64,000 nucleotides of DNA, from assembly GCF_020229735.1 (NCBI RefSeq), contig NZ_CP083455.1, positions 1,515,001 through 1,579,000 on the forward strand, read 5' to 3'. The notes beneath the pieces are model-generated. The model saw nothing but the letters and a program-made list of their open reading frames with translations, was not told where the DNA came from and did not search any database. This document shows, piece after piece, positions 13,236 through 23,366 of the stretch; positions within the stretch are counted from its first letter, which is position 1, and each line of letters opens with the position of its first letter. The position numbers were made by a program, and so were the translations under genes. The stretch is from Deinococcus taeanensis. Lineage in GTDB: Bacteria > Deinococcota > Deinococci > Deinococcales > Deinococcaceae.

Positions 13236-13249
<14 letters not shown>
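12602..13249 (-). CDS. glcE: Glycolate oxidase FAD-binding subunit GlcE
   Basis: 215 residues. A small FAD-binding (PCMH-type) protein with the loop [11 protein letters not shown] and the strand [13 protein letters not shown] that holds the flavin pyrophosphate. In the three-subunit glycolate dehydrogenase, GlcD and GlcE carry FAD and GlcF passes electrons on. It overlaps glcD by 14 bases and is the last gene of glcF-glcD-glcE. It is shorter than E. coli GlcE, which is about 350 residues, because the C-terminal part is reduced. Confidence 0.85.
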
Positions 13250-14686
<1,437 letters not shown>

Positions 14687-14690
<4 letters not shown>

Positions 14691-15964
14691 AGTTCGCCCC
14701 GGTAGGCGAGGTCCAGCACCTCAATGGTGTGCATGACCGGCACGGGACTTCCCTGTCGGCGCACATGACTCTGAATCTGCGTGTGGCAGCCAATGTTCCC
14801 GCTGGCGATCAGGTCCGGTGTGGTGGAGAGGATGTTCTGCGCCTTGCGCTGTCCCAGCTGACCGGCCAGTTCCGGCTGCTCCAGGTTGTACGTGCCGGCG
14901 GACCCGCAGCACAGGTCCCCCTCGGGAACTTCCAGAACGCTGACACCTGGAATGGCGCGCAGCAGCGCGCGAGGCGCCGCTCGCACGCCCTGCGCGTGCG
15001 CGAGGTGGCAGGCGTCGTGGTACGCCACGTTCAGGGGGCGGCGGGCCGGCATGGGCGGGGCCAGGTCGCCGCTCTGCAGCAGGGCGTTCAGGTACTCGCT
15101 GATATCCATGACCTTCGCCGCGAAGGCCCTGGCGCGCGCCTCGTCGCTCTCGCCGTGCAGCACCGCCGGGTATTCCTTGAGTCCCGCGCCGCACCCGGCC
15201 GCGTTGGAGAGAATCGCGTCGAATTCCTCGGGCTGGAAGGCGTTCAGGTTCGCCCGCACGAGTTTCAGTGCTTCTTCACGCGCCCCGGTGTGCAGCGCCG
15301 CAGCGCCGCAGCAGCCCTGCCCTTCAGGAATCACGACCTCGATGCCGTTGCGGCTGAGCACGCGCAGGGTCGCGGCGTTGAAGTTCGGGGCGAGCGCCTG
15401 CTGCGCGCACCCCACCAGGAACGCCACGCGTCCCCGGCGTGGGCCCTGTGAAGGCGTGAAGGCCGGGCTGGGCTGCAGGGCCGGCACCCGCTCGGGCAGC
15501 AGATCGAGCGGGCCGCGCAGCGCCGCTGGCAGTGCGGGCGCCAGTGGCTTGGCGAACTGTCCGGCGCGGGCGGCCACGCTGAAGACCTTCGGGGCGGGCA
15601 GGGCCTTGAGGATCGCCCAGCGTTTGGCCCGGTCGAAGACGCTGCGGTCGCGTTGCGGTTCGCTCCAGCCGCGGAACGCCGTGATGAGTTCTCCGTACGG
15701 CACCCCGCTGGGACAGGCGGTGACGCACGCCTGACAGCCCAGGCAGCGGTCGAGGTGCGGCGCGGCGTCCATAAGGGGCAGCTGGCCTTCCAGCACCTCC
15801 TTCATCAGCACGATCCGGCCACGCGGGCTGTCCATCTCATCGCCCAGCAGGGCGTACGTGGGGCAGGCCGGCAGGCAGAAACCGCAGTGCACGCAGGCGT
15901 CCACCGCGTGGGCCATGATCTCGCCCTGGCCGCCCAGGGCCTGCACGGGAATGTCGTTGTTCAC
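14687..15964 (-). CDS. glcF: Glycolate oxidase iron-sulfur subunit GlcF
   Basis: 425 residues from GTG 15964. Two ferredoxin-type 4Fe-4S motifs at the start ([12 protein letters not shown] and [12 protein letters not shown]) and two CCG domains in the second half ([11 protein letters not shown] and [10 protein letters not shown]) define the subunit that passes electrons to the quinone pool. First gene of the operon. An in-frame ATG at 15985 exists, but a leaderless -10 at 15986-15991 is immediately beside it, and a five-codon ORF started from that promoter ends exactly on this GTG, which favours the GTG. Confidence 0.9.
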
Positions 15965-15978
15965 AGGGGCACCCTCAT
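15961..15978 (-). CDS. Micro-ORF (MRVPL) coupled to glcF
   Basis: ATG-AGG-GTG-CCC-CTG-TGA. The ATG is seven bases after TATCCT, the usual leaderless geometry, and the TGA overlaps the GTG of glcF (GTGA). A ribosome that starts on this leaderless ATG would terminate on the glcF start and could reinitiate. Five codons only, so no product is claimed; the geometry is the evidence. The same arrangement occurs before meaB. Confidence 0.4.
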   Translation of the reverse strand: MRVPL

Positions 15979-15985
15979 AGGGCAC

Positions 15986-15991
15986 AGGATA
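15986..15991 (-). promoter_or_regulatory. -10 (TATCCT) of the glcFDE operon
   Basis: Read on the minus strand TATCCT lies seven bases before the micro-ORF ATG at 15978 and 21 bases before the glcF GTG. Confidence 0.55.
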
Positions 15992-16062
15992 GGGTCGGCC
16001 CCCTCCGGCAAACCGGCGCCGGGTGACAGAAGGCTAGGCGAGCGCCGGCCCGGCTCGGGGCC

Positions 16063-16494
16063 TCAGCGCTCGCCGTGCCGCGCGAGCTCCCGCAGGAACT
16101 GAAGGTTCCCTGCGGACAGCGCCGGGTGGAAGAAGGCGTGGTCGACCTGCTCGACCACCTCGATGGCGCGCGGGGCAAGCGCGGCGCCCCGGTCTGTCAC
16201 GTGCAGTCGTTTGGCGCGCGTATCCAGCGGGTCGGTGTGCCGCTCGATCAGCCCCTTGTCTTCCAGGGCGCGCAGCACCTGTGAGGTCATCTTCACGTCA
16301 ATTCCTGCCTGCTGGGACAGGGTCAGCTGGTTGGGCTGCACGCCCTTCGTGTTCAGCCACCACGCGCAGGCCAGCAGGACGAACTGCACGTGGGTGAGGC
16401 CGAGCGGGTCCAGCGCGGCCGCCAGCTCACGCTGCCAGCGCAACGTGGCGTGCCACAGCAGAAAACCTGGGCTGTTGCCGGGTTCGAGCGGCAT
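16063..16494 (-). CDS. MarR family transcriptional regulator
   Basis: 143 residues, the typical MarR length. A winged helix spans residues about 50-110: [22 protein letters not shown] is the helix-turn-helix (split here across its ends) and [13 protein letters not shown] is the wing. It overlaps the end of the SRPBCC gene by one base and follows it in the same operon. A palindrome on the shared promoter (16922-16935) is a likely binding site, so it probably represses its own operon until a ligand binds. Confidence 0.87.
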   Translation of the reverse strand: MPLEPGNSPGFLLWHATLRWQRELAAALDPLGLTHVQFVLLACAWWLNTKGVQPNQLTLSQQAGIDVKMTSQVLRALEDKGLIERHTDPLDTRAKRLHVTDRGAALAPRAIEVVEQVDHAFFHPALSAGNLQFLRELARHGER

Positions 16495-16907
16495 TACTGT
16501 TCAGCGTGGCGGATAAGTGCGGCGATGGTCTGGGGGAAGTCGTGCGTGATGGCGGGACCCAGTTCCGGGCCGACCTGCGCGGCGTTCTCACCGGTGATCT
16601 GCAGCGCGTAGGTCACCTGGGTGTGGCCGCCGGGCAGCCGCTGGAGCTGGTGGGTGGTGCGGATGGTCAGGCCGTCCATGAGGACCTCGTCGGTGAACTG
16701 TTCGTTCGCGCGGACGTCGGCGAGGCGCAGTTCGAGGGTGCCGTCGCCGGTGGTCATGTGAATGACGCTGTTCGTGGCGAAAGGACCGTGCAGCTCGGCG
16801 CGGGTCACGTCGGCATTCCATGCGGGCCAGGTGGTCACGTCGGCCCAGAGGGCGTAGAGGCGTTCAGGCGCGGCGGTGCTCGTGGCGGTAAATTGTTCGT
16901 TCCACAT
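16494..16907 (-). CDS. SRPBCC-domain (polyketide cyclase/START-like) protein
   Basis: 137 residues. The N terminus (ATSTAAPERLYALWADVTTWPAW, here one motif) is the typical opening strand and helix of the SRPBCC helix-grip fold, and TQVTYALQITG is a later strand. The fold binds small hydrophobic ligands; the reaction is not predictable. Good Shine-Dalgarno AAGGAG before the ATG. First gene of a two-gene operon with marR, which suggests that it handles or senses the same compound as the regulator (inference). Confidence 0.78.
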   Translation of the reverse strand: MWNEQFTATSTAAPERLYALWADVTTWPAWNADVTRAELHGPFATNSVIHMTTGDGTLELRLADVRANEQFTDEVLMDGLTIRTTHQLQRLPGGHTQVTYALQITGENAAQVGPELGPAITHDFPQTIAALIRHAEQ

Positions 16908-16921
16908 AGGTTCTCCTTTTG

Positions 16922-16960
16922 ATCTGCATACAGATTATCTATAAGCCGACTAAATGTCAA
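16922..16960 (-). promoter_or_regulatory. Consensus promoter and palindromic operator of the SRPBCC-marR operon
   Basis: On the minus strand: TTGACA (16955-16960), 17 bases, TAATCT (16932-16937). ATCTG-n4-CAGAT (16922-16935) is a perfect inverted repeat overlapping the -10 and the start-site region, where a MarR dimer would block transcription. One of the best -35/-10 pairs in the window. Confidence 0.75.
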
Positions 16961-17066
16961 GAAGTGTGCTCCGCCTCCCCCACGGACCCAGAGAACCCGC
17001 AGGCACGGCGCGTGTTCGTAACGCGCAGCAAGATCTCCCCACCCCGGCAGGCGCACACTGCCCCGC

Positions 17067-18116
17067 ATGACCGGTTCCCGTGCGCTGCCCCTGTCCGTGC
17101 TTGACCTGGTGCCCGTCCCCCTGGGCACCGGCGCGCCCCAGGCGGTCGAAGACGCCCTCACGTACGCTGCGGAGGCCGAGCGCCTCGGCTACCACCGCTA
17201 CTGGGTGGCCGAACATCACAACATGGGCGCCCTGGCCTCCAGCGTTCCCCTGGCCGTCCTGGCCGCCGCGTCCCAGCGCACCACCCGCATCCGGCTCGGC
17301 TCAGGCGGAGTCATGCTGCCCAACCACGCCCCCCTGAGCGTGGCCGAAGGGTACCGGCTGCTGTCGGCCCTCGCCCCCGGCCGGGTAGACCTGGGCCTGG
17401 GCCGCGCGCCCGGCACCGACGGCCGCACCGCCCGCGCCCTGCGCGGCGCGCCGGGACTTCTGGAAGAACCGTTCGAGCGGCAGCTCGCGGACCTGATGGC
17501 CTTCGGCACCGGCGAGTACCCGGCCGGGCACCCGTTCGCGGGCACCGTGGCCGCTCCGGCCGGCGAGGGGCTGTTCCCGCCCCTGTGGATCCTGAGCAGC
17601 AGCGGCTACGGAGCGCACGTGGCGGCGCACGTGGGCGCAGGCCTGGCCTTCGCCTGGCACATCAACCCGGACACCGCCCAGGCCCGCGCCGCCGCGGACG
17701 CGTACCGGGCGGCCTTCCAGCCGTCCGCGGCGTTCCCACAGCCGCGCGTGCTGGTGGCTGCCAGCGTCGTCACCGCCCCCACCGCCGAGGAAGCCGAGGA
17801 CCTGAGCCTGCCGTTGGGCCTGATGTTCCTGCGCCTGACCCGCGGCGAGAGCGCCCCGTACCCCAGCGTGGCCGAAGCCCGCGCCTACCCGTACAGCACT
17901 CAGGAGCGGGCGCTGGCCGACAGCCTGCGCCGGCGCGCAGTCATCGGCGACCCGGCCAGCGTGGCCGCCCGCCTGTGCGCCCTGGCGCGCGACACCGGGG
18001 CCGATGAGCTGATCATCAGCGTGAATATTCCCGACCCGGCCCTGCGCCAGCGGGCTCTGGTCCTCGTGATGAATGCCGTGCGCGCCCACGAGGCGCGTGA
18101 GGTCACCCCGGTCTGA
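17067..18116 (+). CDS. LLM-class flavin-dependent oxidoreductase
   Basis: 349 residues, luciferase-like TIM barrel. Seen: [11 protein letters not shown] at strand 1, YWVAEHHNM (the conserved His pair), [16 protein letters not shown] and the [15 protein letters not shown] stretch that binds FMN phosphate. It belongs to the subgroup often labelled MsnO8. It uses reduced flavin and oxygen on an unknown substrate. Divergent from the marR operon, with 160 bases between; a weak CACACT seven bases before the ATG could be a leaderless -10. It could be regulated by that MarR protein, but no second palindrome was found. Confidence 0.85.
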   Translation: MTGSRALPLSVLDLVPVPLGTGAPQAVEDALTYAAEAERLGYHRYWVAEHHNMGALASSVPLAVLAAASQRTTRIRLGSGGVMLPNHAPLSVAEGYRLLSALAPGRVDLGLGRAPGTDGRTARALRGAPGLLEEPFERQLADLMAFGTGEYPAGHPFAGTVAAPAGEGLFPPLWILSSSGYGAHVAAHVGAGLAFAWHINPDTAQARAAADAYRAAFQPSAAFPQPRVLVAASVVTAPTAEEAEDLSLPLGLMFLRLTRGESAPYPSVAEARAYPYSTQERALADSLRRRAVIGDPASVAARLCALARDTGADELIISVNIPDPALRQRALVLVMNAVRAHEAREVTPV

Positions 18117-18290
18117 TGGCCTCTCGTCGCCCCGGTCCCGTGTGGCGTCTGCAGGCCGGGGTCACGCCCCAGCGCCGCACCGTCCAGGCGAACGCCGGGC
18201 AACACGGCGGAGCCGGACCCTGTCGCCCAGCGAGTGGCGGGCACAGCCTGAATAACCTGCGCCCGCCTCTTGCGCCCTCTTGCCTTCAGT

Positions 18291-19457
18291 TCAGTCGAAC
18301 CGGGTTTTCTGGGGTTCGGGCAGGCGCGCGGCGATGAGGGCGCTGGGAATCAGCAGCGCGAGGCTCGTGAGCGCGGCGGTGGTCGGCGTGGTGGCGTCTG
18401 CCAGGGCGCCCACGAGGAACACCAGCAGGCCCGCGAAGCCCCAGGAGAACCCCATCATGATGGAACTGGCCACCGCCACGTGGCCGGGGGCGTACTCCTG
18501 CGCGGCGACCACGCCGACAGGGATGCTGGCGTTCACGGCGGCCCCCACGATGAACGTCAGCGGATAGAACCACCAGTGGGCGGGGCTGGAGAGAATCAGC
18601 GCGGCGAAAAAGGGAATGGTGCTGAGAATCGCGCCGCGCAGCACCGCGGTGCGGCCGTACCGGTCGCTCAGACGCCCCCCGATGATGCCGCCGATTGCGC
18701 TCGCCACGGAGTACACGGCCAGCGTGATCGCGACCTCACGCGCCCCGAAGCCGCGGGCGAGCATCATGAACGGCAGCATGGCGTTGTAACCCATGCTGGC
18801 CAGGGACCGCAGGACGGCCATGGCCCAGAGCCACACCAGCGGCCCGCGGAAAATGCCGGCGTACTCAGCCAGGGAGACGCGCCGGGCCTTCTGCACCCCG
18901 CCGGGCGTCACGGCGAAGGTGACCGCGGCAATCACCAGGCCGATCAGGGCGAACCACGGCAGGTGCGGGAGGCCCACCCCGGCGAACACCGGCCCCAGCG
19001 CCATGCCGGCCGTGCCGCCCGCACTGAACAGGCTGGCCCACAGGCCGCGCTTGTCGGGCGGACTGTGCTGCGCGACGTACGCCGCGCCGGCCGGATGGAA
19101 GAAGCCGCTTCCGAAGCCGGCCACGGCGACCAGCAGCACCAGGCCCCCGAACCAGGGCACGAAACCCATGAGGGTCAGGCCCACGCCGGTCATCAGCGGG
19201 CCCAGCGCGGCGGCGTAGCGCCGGTCAATGCGTTCGCCCAGGATTCCCAGGAGGGGCTGCAGGACGCTGCTCGTCAGGGAGTACACGCTGGAGAGAAACG
19301 TCACGGCGGCGATGCTCACGCCGTACTTGGCCTGCAGGGCGGGGGTGAGCGGGGTGAGCATGGCGCTGTACGCGTCATTGATGAAATGTCCGGCGGTGAC
19401 GGCCACGGCGATGGCAGCGGCGTGCCGGGCGGCGGTGGAGGTGACGCTGGCCTGCAT
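18291..19457 (-). CDS. MFS transporter, fosmidomycin-resistance (Fsr) type
   Basis: 388 residues, about twelve membrane helices. The N terminus (GHFINDAYSAMLTPLTP) and the following LLGILGERIDRR are characteristic of the Fsr group of the major facilitator superfamily, which exports fosmidomycin and related compounds in E. coli; the true substrate here is unknown. The ATG at 19457 is preferred over the GTG at 19466, because the -10 hexamer overlaps that GTG and sits seven bases before the ATG. Confidence 0.87.
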   Translation of the reverse strand: MQASVTSTAARHAAAIAVAVTAGHFINDAYSAMLTPLTPALQAKYGVSIAAVTFLSSVYSLTSSVLQPLLGILGERIDRRYAAALGPLMTGVGLTLMGFVPWFGGLVLLVAVAGFGSGFFHPAGAAYVAQHSPPDKRGLWASLFSAGGTAGMALGPVFAGVGLPHLPWFALIGLVIAAVTFAVTPGGVQKARRVSLAEYAGIFRGPLVWLWAMAVLRSLASMGYNAMLPFMMLARGFGAREVAITLAVYSVASAIGGIIGGRLSDRYGRTAVLRGAILSTIPFFAALILSSPAHWWFYPLTFIVGAAVNASIPVGVVAAQEYAPGHVAVASSIMMGFSWGFAGLLVFLVGALADATTPTTAALTSLALLIPSALIAARLPEPQKTRFD

Positions 19458-19464
19458 GTCCTGC

Positions 19465-19470
19465 ACCCTA
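19465..19470 (-). promoter_or_regulatory. Leaderless -10 (TAGGGT) of the MFS gene
   Basis: Minus-strand TAGGGT, seven bases before ATG 19457. It overlaps the alternative GTG start, which argues against that start. Confidence 0.5.
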
Positions 19471-19551
19471 CTGCGGCGGGGGAAGACCTCTGGTGTGGGG
19501 CGTCCCGCCGGGCGAGCCGCGCCTGTCAGAACGCTGTGAGATGACCGCCGG

Positions 19552-19557
19552 TATAGT
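19552..19557 (+). promoter_or_regulatory. Leaderless -10 (TATAGT)
   Basis: TATAGT five bases before the ATG at 19563; no Shine-Dalgarno is present. Confidence 0.65.
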
Positions 19558-19562
19558 CAATC

Positions 19563-20096
19563 ATGATTGAGGGATTCCGGACCGCCATAGCGCACGCGCT
19601 CCCCAGTGCGCAGAGCGTGCGGGCGCGGCTGAATCACCTCACCCGGCAGGAACTCCTGGAAGTCGCCGAGTACTTCACCGTGAAGCTCCCCGACGTGGAC
19701 GTCCTGATCGCGCTGCCCGGCGCGGAGGACCTCACGCGGGTCCTGAAGGCCCTGCGCGGCCTGCCGTTCGTGCGGGCCACCCCAGACGCCGACGGGCGTG
19801 ACCGACTTCAGGGGTCGGCGCTCCAGACGCCGGGGGAGATTCAGGCGGGCCGTCACGGCGTGCAGGCCGCGCTCGTGAGCCTGGACGTCACGGACGGCCT
19901 GCCGGAACTGCGCGCCATGCATCTCGCCGCCCACCAGGGGTGGCGCGTGGGCGCGGTCGCGGCCGCGGTGATCCGCACCGACGCGCCCGGACACGTGCGC
20001 CTGTCTCTGCAGGGCGTGCCCCTCCTCAGCCCGGTGGTGCTGGCCGACACCCCCTCCGGGCTGGTGTTCGAACGGCGCTTCCTGCCGTCCGCCTGA
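19563..20096 (+). CDS. Phosphoribosyltransferase-fold protein without a PRPP motif (hypothetical)
   Basis: 177 residues. The order of strands resembles type I phosphoribosyltransferases of the adenine type: DVDVLIALPGAEDL then LRGLPFVRATPD, later ALVSLDVTDGLPELRAMHLAAHQGW and a hydrophobic strand ending AVIRTD, then GVPLLSPV. Where an active enzyme would have the acidic PRPP loop (for example EDVxxTG), this has SLDVTDGLPEL, so catalysis is doubtful. It may be a regulatory or ligand-binding relative. This is a pattern-based guess; a hypothetical label is the safe alternative. Confidence 0.5.
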   Translation: MIEGFRTAIAHALPSAQSVRARLNHLTRQELLEVAEYFTVKLPDVDVLIALPGAEDLTRVLKALRGLPFVRATPDADGRDRLQGSALQTPGEIQAGRHGVQAALVSLDVTDGLPELRAMHLAAHQGWRVGAVAAAVIRTDAPGHVRLSLQGVPLLSPVVLADTPSGLVFERRFLPSA

Positions 20097-20102
20097 CGCC
20101 GC

Positions 20103-20620
<518 letters not shown>

Positions 20621-20624
<4 letters not shown>

Positions 20625-21565
20625 GCCTCACCCAGCAGCAGCCGGTCGGCGGCCTCGTCCGCGTCCATTTCCCCGCGGGCCACGCGGGCATACAGGTCGC
20701 CGCTGACCTCCCGCGCGCGGCGCAGCAGGCGCTCCTGCACCAGCGTCCGCACCTCAAACGCGGCGCGCGCTTCCCGGCGGCGCTGCAACCCCGCTTCACC
20801 CAGGTGCGTGCGGTGGGCCTCAACGGCCTCAATAACGCGCTCCACGCCCTCGCCTTTTGACGCGATGGTCTTGCGGATGGGCGCCATCCAGGTGTGCTCG
20901 TCGTGCGCGCCGAGGCCCTGAGCGGCCATCAGTTCACGCACGGTGCGGTCCGCCCCCGGCAGGTCGGCCTTGTTCACCGCGATGACGTCCGCGATCTCCA
21001 TGATGCCCGCCTTGAAGGCCTGCACGCCGTCCCCGCCGGCGGGCGTCAGGACCAGCAGCGTGTGATCGCACGCGGCCGCGACGTCCACCTCAGACTGACC
21101 GACACCCACGGTCTCCAGAATCACCCAGTCGAACCCGGCACCTTCCATCAGCGCCAGCACGCCCATGGTCCGCTCGGACAGGCCGCCCAGCGCGCCACGG
21201 CTCGCGAGGGAACGCACGAACACCCCTTCGTCCGCGTGGTGGCGCAGCATGCGGATCCGGTCGCCCAGGATCGCGCCGCCACTGTACGGACTGCTGGGAT
21301 CCACGGCAAGCACCGCGACCCGCTGCCCGCGGGCACGCAACTGCGCGATCAGGGCGTCCGAGAGGGTACTTTTGCCGCTGCCGGGACTGCCAGTCACGCC
21401 CAGCACCACGGCGCGCGCACCCTGCTCCCGGGCGGCGCGCAGCAGGGGCCGGGCGGCCGGCAGGCCCGCCTCAGCCAGGGTGACGGCGCGGGCCAGGGCG
21501 CGCAGATCCCCGGCGCGGTAACGGTCCAGGAGCGGACCGGCGGGCGGCACAGGGCGGGCGGTCAT
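20621..21565 (-). CDS. meaB: Methylmalonyl-CoA mutase-associated GTPase MeaB
   Basis: 314 residues from ATG 21565. G3E-type P-loop GTPase that guards and repairs the B12 cofactor of methylmalonyl-CoA mutase. Seen: Walker A GVTGSPGSGKSTLSDAL, the family-specific VDPSSPYSGGAILGDRIRM, switch region ETVGVGQSEVDVA and the base motif NKADLPGADR. No mutase gene is in the window. A GTG at 21613 extends the frame, but it overlaps the -10; the ATG at 21565 overlaps the stop of an upstream micro-ORF. Confidence 0.93.
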
Positions 21566-21603
21566 GCCGCTCCCCGCGTGAAACGTGGTGAACGAGGCTG
21601 CAT
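21562..21603 (-). CDS. Leaderless micro-ORF coupled to meaB
   Basis: 13 codons, MQPRSPRFTRGAA, starting eight bases after TAGGGT and ending in a TGA that overlaps the meaB ATG (ATGA). No Shine-Dalgarno precedes meaB, so its translation may depend on ribosomes that started on this ATG. The frame differs from meaB. Basic residues are frequent but a function of the peptide is not claimed. Confidence 0.45.
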   Translation of the reverse strand: MQPRSPRFTRGAA

Positions 21604-21611
21604 GGTGCCCC

Positions 21612-21617
21612 ACCCTA
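21612..21617 (-). promoter_or_regulatory. -10 (TAGGGT) of the meaB operon
   Basis: Minus-strand TAGGGT eight bases before the micro-ORF ATG at 21603. Confidence 0.5.
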
Positions 21618-21639
21618 CCGCACGCACCGTGAGGGGAGT

Positions 21640-23064
21640 TCAGCCGCGCAGGACGCGGAGCACGTCCGCGGCGCGGTACCCGCCCTCAGGCCAGTGACTC
21701 AGGTCGTTCAGGCCGTCCCCGCTGGTCAGCAGGCCCGGCTCGACCTGCGCGCCCCGCTGCGTCTGTGCATACCCGGCGTCGGCCATCAGGGCGTTGCACA
21801 GGCACTTGCGGCCAAGCGTGTCAGCCTGCGCGCCTCCCTTGGCGCAGTACGCGTCGACCGGCTCGGCCGGACAGCGCCAGCCCACCCTGCCGTCCGGCGT
21901 GCGGTACGCCTCGCGCAGGTACCCGATATCGCACACCCGCTCCCGCCCGGCGTACACCTCCGGCTCGGACAGCGTGCCGGGCAGGGTGACCACCTTGAAC
22001 GGAAAGCCGGTCGGTGAGGCGAGCGGGTCGGTCAGCACGTCCAGCTGACCGGCGTGCGCCTGGGCACGGACGGCGCCTTTCAGGTCCGCGCGCAGCCCGG
22101 ATTCCTCGGCGTACGCGAACAGCGTCCCCACCTGAATGCCGGCCGCGCCAGCCGCCAGGGCGTCCCGGAGGCCGCCGGCACCGCCGTACCCGCCCGCCAG
22201 CCAGAACGGCAGGCCCAGGGCGCGCATGGCGCCCAGATCCGCGGCGTCCCGCTCGCCGTACACCGGCTGGCCCCGGGCATCGAGGGTCAGGGCGCCGCGT
22301 GGCGGGGCGTTGTGCCCCCCTGCGGTTGGTCCTTCCACCACAAAGCCCTGGACGGGACCGCTGGCCTTCTTCGCCAGGACACCCGCCAGAACGTGCGAGG
22401 ACACCACCGGGTAGAAGTTCGGGCGGGGCAGGACCGCCGCGGGCAGCCCGAACTCGGCCGGATCGAAAGTCAGGGTGACGGGCTCTCCTCCCTTCACGTC
22501 CAGTTTCAGCGTGCCGGGGCGCCCGGCAGCGAAGGCGTCCAGGATGCCGGGAATCTCACGGGGAATGCCGGCGCCCATGATCACCGTGCCCACACCGGCC
22601 AGCATCGCGCCGTACAGGGCCGGCAGGGTGTGCAGCTGCAATTTCGTGAGCAGGTTCAGGCCCACGGGACGCTCGTGGCCCTCGCGGGCCAGGGTTACCT
22701 CCACGAAACTGCCCAGCAGGGTCATCACCCACGCCTCGCGGTGCCGCTCGGCAGTGGGCAGCGGAATGCGCGCGTACGCCCCGCCGGGCGCCCGGTCCTC
22801 AGGGCGGAAGTAACGGTCCAGACACGCCTGCGCCAGCGGCGCGTTCGGAAAGCGGGCCAGGGCGCGGCGCATCTCTCCGCCCGGGTCGCCGTCCTGCAGG
22901 CGGCGCAGCAGTACCGTGTCGATGCCGGTGCCGGACACCACGCCCAGTTCTCCGGCGGCCGACACGGCGCGTGCCAGCGACCAGTCGGACACGGCCACAC
23001 CCATCCCTCCCTGAATGATGCGGGGCAGGCGGGCAGATGAAGCGGACAGGCGGGAGTCAGTCAT
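21640..23064 (-). CDS. NAD(P)H-dependent flavin oxidoreductase (nitronate monooxygenase/PfaD-like)
   Basis: 474 residues from ATG 23064, which has a GAGGT Shine-Dalgarno and opens directly into the barrel (RIIQGGMGVAVSDWSLARAV). The flavin-binding features of the 2-nitropropane dioxygenase family are present: VGLNLLTK, EGPTAGGHNAPPRG with the conserved His, and AGGYGG followed by GIQVGTLFAYAEESG. The C-terminal 80 residues hold several cysteines (VDAYCAKGG, GRKCLCNAL), more like the PfaD branch than classic nitronate monooxygenase. A much longer open frame upstream is a high-GC artefact. Substrate unknown. Confidence 0.8.
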   Translation of the reverse strand: MTDSRLSASSARLPRIIQGGMGVAVSDWSLARAVSAAGELGVVSGTGIDTVLLRRLQDGDPGGEMRRALARFPNAPLAQACLDRYFRPEDRAPGGAYARIPLPTAERHREAWVMTLLGSFVEVTLAREGHERPVGLNLLTKLQLHTLPALYGAMLAGVGTVIMGAGIPREIPGILDAFAAGRPGTLKLDVKGGEPVTLTFDPAEFGLPAAVLPRPNFYPVVSSHVLAGVLAKKASGPVQGFVVEGPTAGGHNAPPRGALTLDARGQPVYGERDAADLGAMRALGLPFWLAGGYGGAGGLRDALAAGAAGIQVGTLFAYAEESGLRADLKGAVRAQAHAGQLDVLTDPLASPTGFPFKVVTLPGTLSEPEVYAGRERVCDIGYLREAYRTPDGRVGWRCPAEPVDAYCAKGGAQADTLGRKCLCNALMADAGYAQTQRGAQVEPGLLTSGDGLNDLSHWPEGGYRAADVLRVLRG

Positions 23065-23317
23065 GGTGTACCTCGCGCCGCAGGGGAAAGGGGCGCGGCC
23101 GGGCGTTCCGGGGCGCCTGGCACCGCGGGCAATGCCCCCAGTGTCGTCCCGGACCCCGCCGCCCGGCGCGGCGCGGAACGCGGTGCACGATTGCACCGGG
23201 TCCCAACCCCCTGAACGAGAGCCCCGACCGAGAGCAGTGACGCGAACCCAGGCCGGGCGGCGGGTGAGACCGCGACGCTCTGGCACACCCGTCAGGACAT
23301 TCTGGCCTTCAAACGTT
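23065..23317. other. Intergenic stretch, no gene seen
   Basis: Upstream region of the flavin oxidoreductase. I see no convincing coding sequence or clear -35/-10 pair; open frames here are GC-rich shadows. Confidence 0.5.
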
Positions 23318-23343
23318 GCGGCCCGCCGGGTGGGGCGGGCCGC
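23318..23343 (-). terminator. Intrinsic terminator after the phosphatase gene
   Basis: Perfect 10-bp stem (23318-23327 with 23334-23343), 6-base loop, 24 bases after the stop on the minus strand, followed by a weak U run (AACGUUUG). Confidence 0.6.
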
Positions 23344-23366
23344 GCTGGGAGCGTGCGGGGGCCTGT

